A DNA stretch of 64,000 nucleotides from Oscillospiraceae bacterium (GCA_902790325.1 CADARP010000011.1:1-64000), one strand, 5' to 3'; shown: positions 16,888 to 26,620, counted from the first letter of the stretch. The notes: a model not told the origin generated them from the letters alone. Numbers and translations are program-made.

Positions 16888-17955
16888 ATGAAACATGTTT
16901 TGATATTGTTCGGCGGCGTTTCCTCGGAACACGAAGTCTCCCTGCGCTCCGCGGCGGCTGTGATCGACCACGTCGACCGCGATCGCTGGTCGGTCTCGAC
17001 GGTCGGCATCACAAAGGACGGCAAATGGTATCTGTACACGGGCGAAACGGCAAAGATCGCGGACGGCTCGTGGATCCGGGACACGGCCAACCTGACTGCG
17101 GCCGCACTTTCGCCCGACCGCAGCGTACACGGACTTACGGTATTCGACGCCAACGGCACGCGGCAGATGCGCGTGGACGTGGTCTTCCCGGTGCTGCACG
17201 GCAAAAACGGCGAAGACGGTGCCATGCAGGGTTTCCTGCAGCTGGCGGGCATTCCGTTCGTCGGCTGCGATATGCTCTCCTCCGCCATGTGCATGGACAA
17301 GGCCGTGACCAACACGATCGCCGACCACATCGGCGTGCCGCAGGCGAAATGGCTTGGCGTGACGCGCACGGAATACGCGCAGGACGCGGAGGGTTTGCGC
17401 AAAAAAGCCGCCGCGTATCTGGGCTTCCCTCTGTTCGTCAAGCCCGCGAACGCCGGCTCCTCCGTCGGCGTGACAAAGGTCTGCGCGCCGGATGCGCTGG
17501 ACAGCGCCGTTGCCGCGGCGTTTGCCGAGGACGCAAAGATCGTGCTCGAAGAGGGCATCGACGGGATCGAACTGGAATGCGCCGTGATCGGCAACGAATC
17601 GCCCGAAGCGCCGATGGTGGGCGAAATCACGCCGTGCAACGATTTTTATGATTACGAGGCGAAATACGTCGCCGCGGACAGCGCGCTGCACATCCCGGCG
17701 CGTGTGGACGAAGAAACATTCCGCACCGTGCAGCAGGACGCCTGCCGCATCTACCGCGCGCTGGGCTGTTCCGGTCTTTCGCGCGTGGATTTCTTCCGCC
17801 GCAAAAGCGACGGCAAGGTGCTGTTCAACGAGATCAACACCATTCCGGGTTTCACGTCTATCAGCATGTACGCCAAGATGCTCGTCGCTGCGGGGTGGAC
17901 GTTCGGCGGGATCGTCGAGCGGCTGCTGACGCTCGCGCTGGAAAAGTGGGGATAA
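16888..17955 (+). CDS. ddl: D-alanine--D-alanine ligase
   Basis: 355 residues with ATP-grasp architecture. Family motifs: GGVSSEHEVSLRSAA at residues 9-23, VFPVLHGKNGEDGAMQG, KPANAGSSVGV, RVDFF and NEINTIPGFTSISMYAKM at the C-terminal active site. It makes the D-Ala-D-Ala dipeptide for peptidoglycan in the cytoplasm. A tyrosine marks the D-Ala (not D-lactate) type in the omega-loop region, though I cannot align it rigorously. Followed three bases later by the DUF1934 gene. Confidence 0.96.
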   Translation: MKHVLILFGGVSSEHEVSLRSAAAVIDHVDRDRWSVSTVGITKDGKWYLYTGETAKIADGSWIRDTANLTAAALSPDRSVHGLTVFDANGTRQMRVDVVFPVLHGKNGEDGAMQGFLQLAGIPFVGCDMLSSAMCMDKAVTNTIADHIGVPQAKWLGVTRTEYAQDAEGLRKKAAAYLGFPLFVKPANAGSSVGVTKVCAPDALDSAVAAAFAEDAKIVLEEGIDGIELECAVIGNESPEAPMVGEITPCNDFYDYEAKYVAADSALHIPARVDEETFRTVQQDACRIYRALGCSGLSRVDFFRRKSDGKVLFNEINTIPGFTSISMYAKMLVAAGWTFGGIVERLLTLALEKWG

Positions 17956-17958
17956 CGC

Positions 17959-18408
17959 ATGCGCAAACGGGAAATATTACTGACCATACAGGATCGGCAC
18001 GTGCAGGACGGCGAGGCGGACAGCTCCGAACTGATCACGACCGGTACTTTTGAGGGCACGCAGGAGGATTACCGCATCTGCTACACCGAGCAGGACGAGG
18101 CGCTCAAGGACTGCGTGACGACGCTGCACGTCGAGGGACAGAACCGCATCACGCTCGTGCGCACCGGCGCCTCGACGGCGGAGATGATCCTTGAGGCGCA
18201 TAAGCGGCACAACTGCCACTACGATACGCCGTACGGCGGGTTCATCCTGGGCGTCTACGCCAAACAGATCTCGTCCTGCGTATCGCCCGACGCGGCATGC
18301 GGCGCGCTGGCGTTCCGATACACGCTCGACTTCAATTCCGCCAACAGCACGGAAAACGAACTGAGCATTCTCTTTAAAGAAGTGGAAACACATGCCCCGC
18401 AATGTTAA
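17959..18408 (+). CDS. DUF1934 beta-barrel protein (YwiB-like)
   Basis: 149 residues, lipocalin-like beta-rich pattern. Matches the DUF1934/YwiB family: KREILLTIQDRHVQDGEADSSEL start, RTGASTAEMILE and TPYGGFILGVYAKQI in the middle. Function unknown; in Bacillus and many Firmicutes the family member sits immediately upstream of argS, exactly as here. It begins three bases after ddl and is co-transcribed with it; argS has its own promoter after a 175-base gap. Confidence 0.85.
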   Translation: MRKREILLTIQDRHVQDGEADSSELITTGTFEGTQEDYRICYTEQDEALKDCVTTLHVEGQNRITLVRTGASTAEMILEAHKRHNCHYDTPYGGFILGVYAKQISSCVSPDAACGALAFRYTLDFNSANSTENELSILFKEVETHAPQC

Positions 18409-18491
18409 ACAGGCGCCAAAGGATCTGCGCGCAACCCGATGCGGCAGCGCGCGCGATGCGCGTCCCTCCGACCTGTCCGCAGTCCGGACAC

Positions 18492-18520
18492 TTGTGCTCT
18501 TTGACGGGAAATGCTATACT
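18492..18520 (+). promoter_or_regulatory. Promoter of argS
   Basis: TTGTGC (18492-18497), 17 bases, TATACT (18515-18520) with TGC extension. About 58 bases of leader precede the ATG at 18584. No T-box motif was seen, although aminoacyl-tRNA synthetase genes often carry one. Confidence 0.6.
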
Positions 18521-18583
18521 ATGCCATAGTCACGCAGAGGCGGATCGCTTCTGACATGGGTGTTTTATGAGGAGAAAACGTAT

Positions 18584-20332
18584 ATGAAAAAGATCATAGA
18601 TATTTTGACCGACAAAATGCAGCAGGCATTTGCCGACGCGGGCTATGACGCGCGTCTGGGCGTCGTCACGGTCTCCGACCGTCCGGACCTGTGCGAATAC
18701 CAGTGCAACGGCGCGCTCGCTGCCGCAAAGCAATACAAATGCGCGCCGATCGTCATTGCAAAAGCCGTACTCGAAAAGCTGGACGCTTCCGTCTTTTCGT
18801 CGGTCGACATTGTGATGCCCGGCTTCATCAACCTGAAGCTGTCGGACGGTTTCCTGACAGAGTATCTGGAAAAGATGCGCACAACGCCCGATTTCGGCGT
18901 AGAAAAAACCGGAGACGGCAAAACCGTCGTTGTGGATTACGGCGGCGCGAATGTCGCAAAGCCGCTGCATATCGGACATCTTCGCGCTGCCATTATCGGC
19001 GAGTCCCTCAAGCGGCTCTACCGGTTCCTCGGCTACAACGCGATCGGCGACGTCCATCTCGGCGACTGGGGGCTGCAGATGGGACTGATCATTACCGCGC
19101 TGAAAGAACGGCAGCCGGAGCTTTGCTATTTCGACCCCGATTACACCGGAGAATATCCCGCCGATCCGCCGTTTACGCTCAGCGATTTGGAAGAGATCTA
19201 TCCGTACGCGTCCGGCAAAGCCAAGCAGGACGACGACTTTGCGGCGCAGGCGCATGCCGCAACGTTTGAACTGCAGAAGGGCCGCAGAGGATACCGCGCG
19301 ATCTGGGAACACATCATGCGCGTCTCCGTGACAGATCTGAAAAAGAATTACGACGATCTGGACGTGCACTTCGAGCAGTGGCTCGGCGAAAGCGACGCGG
19401 ACAAATACATTCCCGACATGGTGGAAGAGATCAAGGCAAAAGGAATGGCAGTCCTCAGCGACGGCGCATGGGTCATACCGGTTGCCGAAGAAACGGATAA
19501 AAAAGAGATCCCGCCCTGCATCCTGCTCAAGTCCGACGGTTCCGCGATCTACGCGACGACCGACCTGGCGACCATTGTGCAGCGTATGCGGGACTGGAAC
19601 CCGGACAAGATCCTGTATGTGACGGACAAGCGGCAGTCTCTGCATTTCGAGCAGGTTTTCCGCGCGGCGCGTAAATGCGCGCTCGTCCGTCCAGACACGG
19701 CGCTGGAACACGTCGGGTTCGGCACCATGAACGGCGAGGACGGCAAGCCCTTCAAAACGCGCGAAGGCGGCGTTATGCGGCTGGCGCATCTGATCGCCGA
19801 AATCAAAGATGTTGTGCGCGGCAAAGTGATCGAAAACCAGATCGCCGAGGACAAGGTGGAAAGCACCACCGCAAAAATCGCGCTCGCGGCGCTGAAATAC
19901 GGCGACCTCTCGAACAGCCCCGCAAAGGATTATATCTTTGACATAGACCGTTTTTCCGCCTTTGAAGGCAACACCGGACCGTATATCCTGTACACGATCG
20001 TGCGCATCAAGTCGATATTGCGCAAATACGGCGCGTACGAACATCTGCCGATACAAAACGCCGCCAACGATTACGCGAGGGATCTGATGCTTTCGATCGG
20101 CCGCTTTTCGTCCTGCGCGGAATTCGCGCTGACGTCCTCCGCGCCCAATCTAATCTGCGCATACGTCTACGAACTGGCGGGCGCCGCAAACAAGTTTTAC
20201 CACGAAACGAAGATCCTCTCCGAACCGGACAGCGCTCTGAAAGAGGGCTATATCGCGCTGATCGCACTGGCAAAGCGCGTTCTGGAAACCTCCATATCCC
20301 TGCTCGGTTTCGACGCGCCGGAGGAGATGTAA
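18584..20332 (+). CDS. argS: Arginyl-tRNA synthetase
   Basis: 582 residues from the ATG at 18584, preferred over an in-frame ATG 24 bases upstream because GAGGAG lies eleven bases before it and family proteins begin MKKII. Class I synthetase: N-terminal Add1 domain, HIGH motif in PLHIGHLRAA (about 125-134), and the ArgS-typical loss of a clean KMSKS (region reads KPFKTREGGVMRL). DALR-type anticodon domain at the C-terminus (IVRIKSILRKYG onward). Charges tRNA-Arg with arginine. Confidence 0.96.
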   Translation: MKKIIDILTDKMQQAFADAGYDARLGVVTVSDRPDLCEYQCNGALAAAKQYKCAPIVIAKAVLEKLDASVFSSVDIVMPGFINLKLSDGFLTEYLEKMRTTPDFGVEKTGDGKTVVVDYGGANVAKPLHIGHLRAAIIGESLKRLYRFLGYNAIGDVHLGDWGLQMGLIITALKERQPELCYFDPDYTGEYPADPPFTLSDLEEIYPYASGKAKQDDDFAAQAHAATFELQKGRRGYRAIWEHIMRVSVTDLKKNYDDLDVHFEQWLGESDADKYIPDMVEEIKAKGMAVLSDGAWVIPVAEETDKKEIPPCILLKSDGSAIYATTDLATIVQRMRDWNPDKILYVTDKRQSLHFEQVFRAARKCALVRPDTALEHVGFGTMNGEDGKPFKTREGGVMRLAHLIAEIKDVVRGKVIENQIAEDKVESTTAKIALAALKYGDLSNSPAKDYIFDIDRFSAFEGNTGPYILYTIVRIKSILRKYGAYEHLPIQNAANDYARDLMLSIGRFSSCAEFALTSSAPNLICAYVYELAGAANKFYHETKILSEPDSALKEGYIALIALAKRVLETSISLLGFDAPEEM

Positions 20333-20482
20333 CGCGATACCCGGACGGATTCGAAATAAAGAACGATTCAGCCTGTCTGCGCGTGCGCGACACGATCAAT
20401 AATCACCTGACCATGCTCCGAATCCGCATGCCGGAGAGCACGGAACACACATTCTGCAAACCCAAAGGAAAGGCGATCTGCC

Positions 20483-21331
20483 ATGAAAAAGATCCTCTGT
20501 ATCTGCCTGACGCTTGCCGCGCTGTTCGCGCTTGCCGCGTGCGGCGGCAAAAGCGATCCTGCCGCGTCTTCTTCGACCGAAGCGGCGGCGGAAACCGACT
20601 ACAAACCGTCGTATGCGGCCGTTGTCGATTCGTATGAGACGAAGTACGGCGAATGGGTCTCCAAAGAGAAAGAGTCAAGCGTCGACGACTACGGAACGGG
20701 CGTCCTGTTCTGCGATCTGTTCGACTGGGACAGGGACGGCGTCCCGGAGCTTTTTGTCGGGTACAACACAGAAAATGAAGAACATCTGCTTCTGAGTGAT
20801 CTGGAGGTCTTTACATTTGCGCGCGGCGACGCCAGACGGATCCTGCACGCCAAGCCCGGCCGCGCCTATTTGAACACCAGCTCGTATCAGGATTTCGGAT
20901 TCGCGCTCGAAAAAGACGGCACGATCGCACTGTGTCTGACCCACACCGAAAGCGAGTGGGACACGGAGGAAATCACGCAGTACCGCTTCCGGGACGGCAA
21001 GGTCACGTCCGAGGAACTGTTCGCGCAGGCAAAGGACTACGACAAGGAAAGCGACGAGCCGCCCGAGCTGAACGTGTTCCGGATCGACGGGAAGGATGTC
21101 AGCAAGGCACAGTACGACAAAGCAAAGCTCGAAAAGAAAGACAACATGCTGTATATCGTGTGCAGCCGCATCGACTATACCGCACTGAAGGATTTCCTGC
21201 AGGGCACCGCGGACAGCTTCCGCTGCGCATTCCTGACAAACGAGGCTCTGCACATCGACGAGCCGGACGGTTCCGACTCGGAATCCGGCCGTGTTCCCGC
21301 GTGGGTCACCGGCCTTGCTTCCAAATTCTGA
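20483..21331 (+). CDS. Lipoprotein of unknown function
   Basis: 282 residues. Signal peptide II with lipobox LAAC, C20, followed by GGKSDPAASSSTEAAAE, a typical low-complexity linker. The remainder is acidic and globular with DLFDWDRDGVPELFVGY, an EF-hand-like/FG-GAP-like calcium segment, and no recognised catalytic motif. It is a substrate for the Lgt encoded at 10.8 kb. Ends directly before a strong terminator; likely monocistronic. No firm function. Confidence 0.8.
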   Translation: MKKILCICLTLAALFALAACGGKSDPAASSSTEAAAETDYKPSYAAVVDSYETKYGEWVSKEKESSVDDYGTGVLFCDLFDWDRDGVPELFVGYNTENEEHLLLSDLEVFTFARGDARRILHAKPGRAYLNTSSYQDFGFALEKDGTIALCLTHTESEWDTEEITQYRFRDGKVTSEELFAQAKDYDKESDEPPELNVFRIDGKDVSKAQYDKAKLEKKDNMLYIVCSRIDYTALKDFLQGTADSFRCAFLTNEALHIDEPDGSDSESGRVPAWVTGLASKF

Positions 21332-21336
21332 AACAG

Positions 21337-21386
21337 CGCCGCACACCGTGCCTGACAGGCATTTGTGTGCGGCGGCTTTTGTTTTG
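21337..21386 (+). terminator. Terminator of the lipoprotein gene
   Basis: Long stem CGCCGCACAC...GTGTGCGGCG enclosing TGCCTGACAGGCA, then GCTTTTGTTTTG. Confidence 0.9.
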
Positions 21387-21404
21387 ACCGCACTCTCTTG
21401 AGAG

Positions 21405-21447
21405 AAAACGCCCGAAGCTGCACAAACCATGCAGCCCCGGGCGTTTC
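21405..21447 (-). terminator. Terminator of the metallophosphoesterase gene (structured family, copy 1)
   Basis: AAACGCCCG...CGGGCGTTT outer stem with an inner GCTGCA...TGCAGC stem. On the minus strand it follows the stop at 21479 and ends in TTTTCTCTC. A sister element at 38561-38603 has the inner stem as GTTGCA...TGCAAC, a compensatory change. Confidence 0.8.
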
Positions 21448-21478
21448 TTTGTCTGTCATCGCAGCGGCAAGTCCCGCC

Positions 21479-22432
21479 TTATTCTCCCAACCCGACGGTG
21501 TACGTCTGCTCCAGCCACTCCCCGGCAATGAAGTCGCGCGCACGGATCAGAACGCGGTCGGCATAAACCTCGAGCATGACGCCCTTGCCGCCGTCGTTGT
21601 ACTGTGCGGACGGCAGATTCAGGCAGTAGAGATTCTCGTGCGGCGTCTCAAACGAATACGCGCTGAATTCATCGTGCAGATGTCCGCTGATGTAGACGAC
21701 CGACAGACCGGCCTCGGTATGCTTCTGAAGGATCGCCTCCACCGCGTCCGACTGCTCGCCGATCGTTCCGGCGCCCGGCCAGGAAACGTCCACATTGTTG
21801 GTGTGCGCAAGCGGCTGGTGACAGATCAGAAAGACCGGTTTGCCTGCCGCTTCGGCAGCCGTCAGAGAATCGTCCAGCCAGCGCTGCTGCTCGGGCGAGA
21901 TATACGCGCTGTCCTTCTCCTCCGATTCGGAGCCGAGAATGAGGAACGTATACCCGCCGACGTCCTGCGACCAATAGGGCTTGTCGGTCTGTATGCCGAG
22001 CGCATCGCAGAACGTGTAGTAATTGCGCATGTTCTTTTCGTATTCCGGCACGCCCATCAGACCGCGGATGTCATGGTTGCCCGTCGCGGGCAGGTAATGC
22101 GCCGTCCGGACGTACCGCCGAAGCAGCGCGGACAGGTTCGCATACTCCAAAAGCTGCGCCGTTTCCGTCAGATCGCCGGGCATGACGACGGCGTCGAGCG
22201 GCGTTTCGCTTTTGGAGATGCCGCACAGCAGCCGCAGCAGCTTGACGTTGTTTCCGTGCGTCGTCAGGCGGTTCGTGTGCAGATCGCTGACGACCGCGGC
22301 ATTCAGCAGCACGCCGTCCCTGTCGTCGGGCGTATAAGCGCTGCCCGCATTCCCGGCGCGGGTCACCGCGCCCGTGCAGAACAGCACTGCGGACAGCAGA
22401 AGGGACAGAAAACGAAAAATCACTTTTTGCAT
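21479..22432 (-). CDS. Secreted calcineurin-like metallophosphoesterase
   Basis: 317 residues, N-terminal signal peptide (about 1-26). Dimetal motifs in order: D50-x-H52 (SDLHTN), GDLTE (D87), GNHD (N119, H120), ICHQPL and GHLHDE. This is the Purple acid/YfcE-like calcineurin superfamily. It could be a phosphodiesterase or phosphatase acting at the cell surface; the substrate is unknown. It starts 48 bases after the DUF4838 gene, so both probably share the transcript beginning at GH92. Confidence 0.88.
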   Translation of the reverse strand: MQKVIFRFLSLLLSAVLFCTGAVTRAGNAGSAYTPDDRDGVLLNAAVVSDLHTNRLTTHGNNVKLLRLLCGISKSETPLDAVVMPGDLTETAQLLEYANLSALLRRYVRTAHYLPATGNHDIRGLMGVPEYEKNMRNYYTFCDALGIQTDKPYWSQDVGGYTFLILGSESEEKDSAYISPEQQRWLDDSLTAAEAAGKPVFLICHQPLAHTNNVDVSWPGAGTIGEQSDAVEAILQKHTEAGLSVVYISGHLHDEFSAYSFETPHENLYCLNLPSAQYNDGGKGVMLEVYADRVLIRARDFIAGEWLEQTYTVGLGE

Positions 22433-22480
22433 AGCTGTAACCTCTTTCTTTTTCTTCGAATTTCGCCGTTCATACCCGGA

Positions 22481-24358
22481 TTACTTCCCCCATGTGAACG
22501 GACGTTTGATGAAATCGATCTCGCTTTTTTCCGGAATGACCGCAAACGACGAAACGCGGTGAACGCCGTGCGCGAGGAACGCGTCGTAAAGCGCTTCGTT
22601 CTCTTTGTGCCGCAGGGGATTGAGCACGGTGTATTTGCCGATGAACAGATTCGCCTTGTAATACTCCCAGCTCAGATTCGCCGTTTCCACACGGAATTTC
22701 TGCTGCGGATCGTCCGCCGCCTGCAGCGCTTTTTTCCACAGCGCGTCCAGTTTCCGCACGGTCAGAGGCGGATAGAAACCGGACTGGTAGTGCCAATCGA
22801 AATCGAACGCGTGCGCCGTGGCGCGGATCTGCGCCGTCTGGATATCGAGGATCTCGCGGATATACGGCGCGGCCGCTTCGCCGTAGTAAGCGCGCAGAAA
22901 TTCGTTCATATGGTACGATACGTCGCAGTGCACGTCCCACTGCAGCTTGCACAGCAGATAGTTGCGCAGCTCGTTGAACGCCGCTTCGTGGCCGTCGCCG
23001 CAGTTGTAAATATAGCCCGTGATCCCCAGCTCGTGCATATACGCCATCGTGGACTGCATCGTCTCGAAGTTCGAGAAGAACTGCGCAGTATTGAGGAAGT
23101 TGATCGTGTAGTCGTAGATATACGTCGTGTCCGCGATCTTGACCCAGTTTGCGAAATCCTCGGCGATCGTGCACGGCTGCGCGCAGTAGAGGTTATCAAA
23201 CGTCTCGTGTCCGTCCTGCGCGCCGCATTCCGTCAGGCGGTGGCTGCGGCAGGCTTTGTGCAGACCGCACAGCACGGGCGCGACATTCTTCCGGCAGCGC
23301 AGCGACAAATCCCGCGGCGGCCGGTCGGTCTCGCCGTAGGCATAGAAGGTAAACAGGAAGTCGGGATATTCCTCGTCCAGCGCGTCGGCAAGCGCGTTGG
23401 TGAACAGGATCGTCGGCGCCGATACGCTGCCGTATTTTTCATGCAGCGCCTCGCAGCCGCTGCAGTGACAGTAGTTGATGTTGTCTTTTTGGCCGACATG
23501 AAAATGCTTTGCATTGCGCGGGCAGGTGCGGATCGCCTCCCGCGCGTTCTCGACGCAGACGCGCAGCACGTCCGGATTCGACAGGCAGACGTGATCCGTC
23601 GAGCGCGTGCCGTCCGGCATCTGCGCGAAATATTCGGGATGCGCCGCAAACAGTTCGTCCGGCACCAGCCGGTCGAGCGTCACGTCCCACAAGACGTACG
23701 TCAGCGCACCGCCGTAGTCCTGCGCCTCCTGCCAGAACGAGACGTTCATCCTGCTGCGCGCGCGGTAAGCGTCGTTCGTGCCGGCGCAGTCGTTGCGCCG
23801 CACGGCAAAAGACGGTTCGACAGTCCGGTCGATCGCCGTGTCGATCACGACGTCGCGGCTTTCGGGCACCGTTTCGAGCGTCGGCGTGAACCACCGCACG
23901 CCGAGATATTCCTCCAAAAACGTGTACACGCCGTACAGCGTGCCGCGGCTGTCCGCGCCGCGGATCTGCAGGGTCGTCCCGTCGCTGCGGATGCAAAAGC
24001 CGTCCGCGCACAGCGAAGACGCCGCCAAAGCACGGTTCGCCGCCGTATCGCCCAGCAGGATCGCGGGCGTGCCCGCCGCATAGCTTTCCTCCGTCACGCA
24101 CGGCAGCTCTGCGCCGCTGATGCGCCGGATGTATGTCTGCATCTCCCGCGCCGCCGTGCGCACACACGCGTCCGCGTCCTGCGGAACGACGATTGAGAAA
24201 TCAGACCTGCCGTCCCGGACGATCGTCATCGGCGATACGATCTGCGGCGGCTCGTAGGGCGTGCCGCCGTATTCGACGCTTTTGTCAACGGGCAGCAGTC
24301 CGACCGCGCAGAGGATCACCTGAAAAAGCGCCAGTATGCCTTTTAAAAACCGCTTCAT
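22481..24358 (-). CDS. DUF4838 protein with alpha-glucuronidase-like N-terminal domain
   Basis: 625 residues. A short hydrophobic N-terminus (KGILALFQVILCAVGLL) acts as signal or anchor. The N-terminal third resembles the GH67/GH20 non-catalytic domain (AAREMQTYIRRISGAELP, RGADSRGTLYGVYTFLEEYLGVRWFTP); the middle is DUF4838 (KHFHVGQKDNINYCHCSGCEALHEKYGS). The TIM-barrel-like centre carries candidate acids, but no family member with a proven reaction is known to me. Fifteen bases separate it from GH92, so it belongs to the same glycan-degrading transcript. Confidence 0.8.
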   Translation of the reverse strand: MKRFLKGILALFQVILCAVGLLPVDKSVEYGGTPYEPPQIVSPMTIVRDGRSDFSIVVPQDADACVRTAAREMQTYIRRISGAELPCVTEESYAAGTPAILLGDTAANRALAASSLCADGFCIRSDGTTLQIRGADSRGTLYGVYTFLEEYLGVRWFTPTLETVPESRDVVIDTAIDRTVEPSFAVRRNDCAGTNDAYRARSRMNVSFWQEAQDYGGALTYVLWDVTLDRLVPDELFAAHPEYFAQMPDGTRSTDHVCLSNPDVLRVCVENAREAIRTCPRNAKHFHVGQKDNINYCHCSGCEALHEKYGSVSAPTILFTNALADALDEEYPDFLFTFYAYGETDRPPRDLSLRCRKNVAPVLCGLHKACRSHRLTECGAQDGHETFDNLYCAQPCTIAEDFANWVKIADTTYIYDYTINFLNTAQFFSNFETMQSTMAYMHELGITGYIYNCGDGHEAAFNELRNYLLCKLQWDVHCDVSYHMNEFLRAYYGEAAAPYIREILDIQTAQIRATAHAFDFDWHYQSGFYPPLTVRKLDALWKKALQAADDPQQKFRVETANLSWEYYKANLFIGKYTVLNPLRHKENEALYDAFLAHGVHRVSSFAVIPEKSEIDFIKRPFTWGK

Positions 24359-24373
24359 ACCGTCCCTCCCCGT

Positions 24374-26620
24374 TTAAAACGCGCAGGCGTCCGCATGATC
24401 CGTCATCGTAAAGACCAGCTCGCCGCCCTGCGATATGCGGCTGTGCGTCAGGAACGGCGCGGTCAGCGGCTCGCCGTTCAGCGTGACGGCGGAAACATAC
24501 ACGTTCTTTTCACTCTGGTTCTGCACGGTGATCCGCAGCGTCCCGCCGTCCGGCAGCGTCAACGCCGCGCTTTGCAGACAGGGCGAACCGATCCAGTAGC
24601 GGTCGCTGCCCGCGATCGGATAAAAACCCATCGCGGAGAATACGTACCACGCGCTGAGCGTGCCGCCGTCGTCGTTGCCGTCAAGACCGTCCGCGTCGGC
24701 GCTGAAGCGCTCGCGCAGCGTCCAGCGCACCCATTTCTGCGCAAGGTCCGCACGGTCCGCGTGATTGAAAAGATACGGTGCGTGGATGTCGTGCTGGTTG
24801 CCGATCCAGAAACCGGAGCCGGGATCGACCGCGCCGCGCACAGGCGCCGCGTCACGCATGAAGCGGTCAAGCTCGCGCACAAAGGTCTCCTTCGCGCCGA
24901 ACAGCGCGACGAGCGCATCGGGGTCCTGCGTCGTGCCCCAGCGCCACTGGCGCGCGCTGCCCTCGCAGTACGCGCGGAACAGCTTCGTGCCGAAGATGTC
25001 GTCGATGAAGGACGTCAGATGCGGGAACATCCTGCCCCAGCTTCCGTCGCTGTTTTTCGGGCGGAAATAGGCCGTATCCGCGTCCCAAAGATTGCGGTAA
25101 TTCTGCGACCGTCCGGCATAATACGCCGCTTCGTCCGCGTTGCCCAGCGCGGCGGCGAGCGTCGAGAGCGCCGCGTCCTCCCACGAATACTCCAGCGTTT
25201 TGGACACGGAGTCGTCATACCCCAGATCGTCCGGCAGATAGCCGTATTCGTTGTATTCCTTGGCGCCGTCGCGGTCAACCTTACCTTGATATTCGCCGTC
25301 CGAAGATTTTTTCATCTGCGCATACGCCTTCTGCGCATCGAACGGCACACCTTTGAGATAGCTCTCCGTAAACAGGATGTTCGCCGGGTTGCCGAACATA
25401 GACCCGGCATATCCGCCGCCCATCGGCCAGCGCGGCAGCACGCCGCCCTGATCGGCCATGCACAGCAAACTTTCGAGTGAGTCCCGCTGCACGTCCGGCG
25501 CGATCAGCGTATACAGCGCGTGGGTGTTGCGCACGGTGTCCCACAGCGACATATCCGTGCGGTACGTAAAGCCCTGCGCTTCGTGCGAGCGGCCGTCAAA
25601 GCCGAGATATGTGCCGTCCGCATCCGTAAAATCCGTCGGCATGATCATCGTGTGGTAGAGCGCGGTATAGAAAACCGTCTTCGTCTCATCATCCGCCCCG
25701 ACCCGCACCGAGCCCAGGCGCGTCTCCCATGCGTCGGCGGTCCTTGCGCGGACCGTGTCAAAGTCCGCCGTTCCGACTTCGCTCTCGAGATTCTCCCGCG
25801 CGTTTTCCGCGCTGACAAAGCTGACGCCCGCACGCAGCGTCACGCTGCCGCCGCGCAGATCGCCGAAACGCAGGCAGGCGGTCGTATCCGTCACGGAAAC
25901 GTCCTGCGTCTGCGCGTCCCATTCGGCATAAAGATACGCCTTCAGACCGTCGTACCGTCCGGTGAATGTGCCGAACAGCTTTGCCTCGGCCGTGAGCGAA
26001 TGCGTACCGGCGTCCGCCGCGACGGAAACGTCCGCGGTATTTCCTCCGGACAGCGCGGATGCGGCGTCCAAGAACAGCGACGCATCCTTTCCCGTGCGGA
26101 ACGTGCAGCGCAGCACGCCCGTATGCGCCGTCGCGGTCATTTCGCACAAAGCGCCTGCTCCCGGCAGATACACGGCGTAGTACCCGGGCGACGCCGTCTC
26201 CTGTGTGTGCGTGTACGCGAGCGCGGACGCCTTCGTTTTTCTGCCCGCGGCAGGCGTGACGCGGAACATGCCGTAGTCCCGCGCGCCCGTGCCGGACAGC
26301 CGGCCGAAGCTGAACCCGAGCATATGGCGGTGCTCGTAGTAATAGCCGGACGTGTTCGTTTTCACCGCGGCGATCCCGCCGGCGGCACACGTATCCGGTC
26401 CGAGCCGCACGCAGCCGAACGGCGCGCACGCCGCGGGACTGAGCATCCCGCACATCCACGGGACGCCGCCCGTTCCGACGAACGCGTTGACGTATCTGCC
26501 GTACGCGCCCGCCGGCACATCCGGCATGTCGATGCGCACCGGCGCGCCGGCAAATGCCGCGCCGAACAGCAGAGAAGCAGACAAAAGGATCGAGATCAGG
26601 GCACGCAGTACGTTTCGCAT
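24374..26620 (-). CDS. GH92 alpha-mannosidase, secreted
   Basis: 748 residues from the ATG at 26620 (AAAGGA nine bases before; signal peptide ALISILLSASLLFGAAFA follows). GH92 enzymes are calcium-dependent exo-alpha-mannosidases. Conserved segments: GYYYEHRHMLGFSFGRLSGTGARDYG near the N-terminus, DGNDDGGTLSAWYVFSAMGFYPI near residues 645-670 with the catalytic-base aspartates. The glutamate of YCEG is kept, but the following residues are SARQWRWGTTQDP where many members have W...PHD; the loop GNQHDIH replaces the GHEP of alpha-1,2 enzymes. The linkage specificity is therefore unlikely to be alpha-1,2. First gene of the three-gene minus operon. Confidence 0.9.
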   Translation of the reverse strand: MRNVLRALISILLSASLLFGAAFAGAPVRIDMPDVPAGAYGRYVNAFVGTGGVPWMCGMLSPAACAPFGCVRLGPDTCAAGGIAAVKTNTSGYYYEHRHMLGFSFGRLSGTGARDYGMFRVTPAAGRKTKASALAYTHTQETASPGYYAVYLPGAGALCEMTATAHTGVLRCTFRTGKDASLFLDAASALSGGNTADVSVAADAGTHSLTAEAKLFGTFTGRYDGLKAYLYAEWDAQTQDVSVTDTTACLRFGDLRGGSVTLRAGVSFVSAENARENLESEVGTADFDTVRARTADAWETRLGSVRVGADDETKTVFYTALYHTMIMPTDFTDADGTYLGFDGRSHEAQGFTYRTDMSLWDTVRNTHALYTLIAPDVQRDSLESLLCMADQGGVLPRWPMGGGYAGSMFGNPANILFTESYLKGVPFDAQKAYAQMKKSSDGEYQGKVDRDGAKEYNEYGYLPDDLGYDDSVSKTLEYSWEDAALSTLAAALGNADEAAYYAGRSQNYRNLWDADTAYFRPKNSDGSWGRMFPHLTSFIDDIFGTKLFRAYCEGSARQWRWGTTQDPDALVALFGAKETFVRELDRFMRDAAPVRGAVDPGSGFWIGNQHDIHAPYLFNHADRADLAQKWVRWTLRERFSADADGLDGNDDGGTLSAWYVFSAMGFYPIAGSDRYWIGSPCLQSAALTLPDGGTLRITVQNQSEKNVYVSAVTLNGEPLTAPFLTHSRISQGGELVFTMTDHADACAF

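Noticed and set aside
21365-24196. 943-codon plus-strand open frame over the metallophosphoesterase and DUF4838 genes
   Set aside because: Arg-rich, low-complexity translation, no start signals, and both underlying minus-strand genes have clear motifs.
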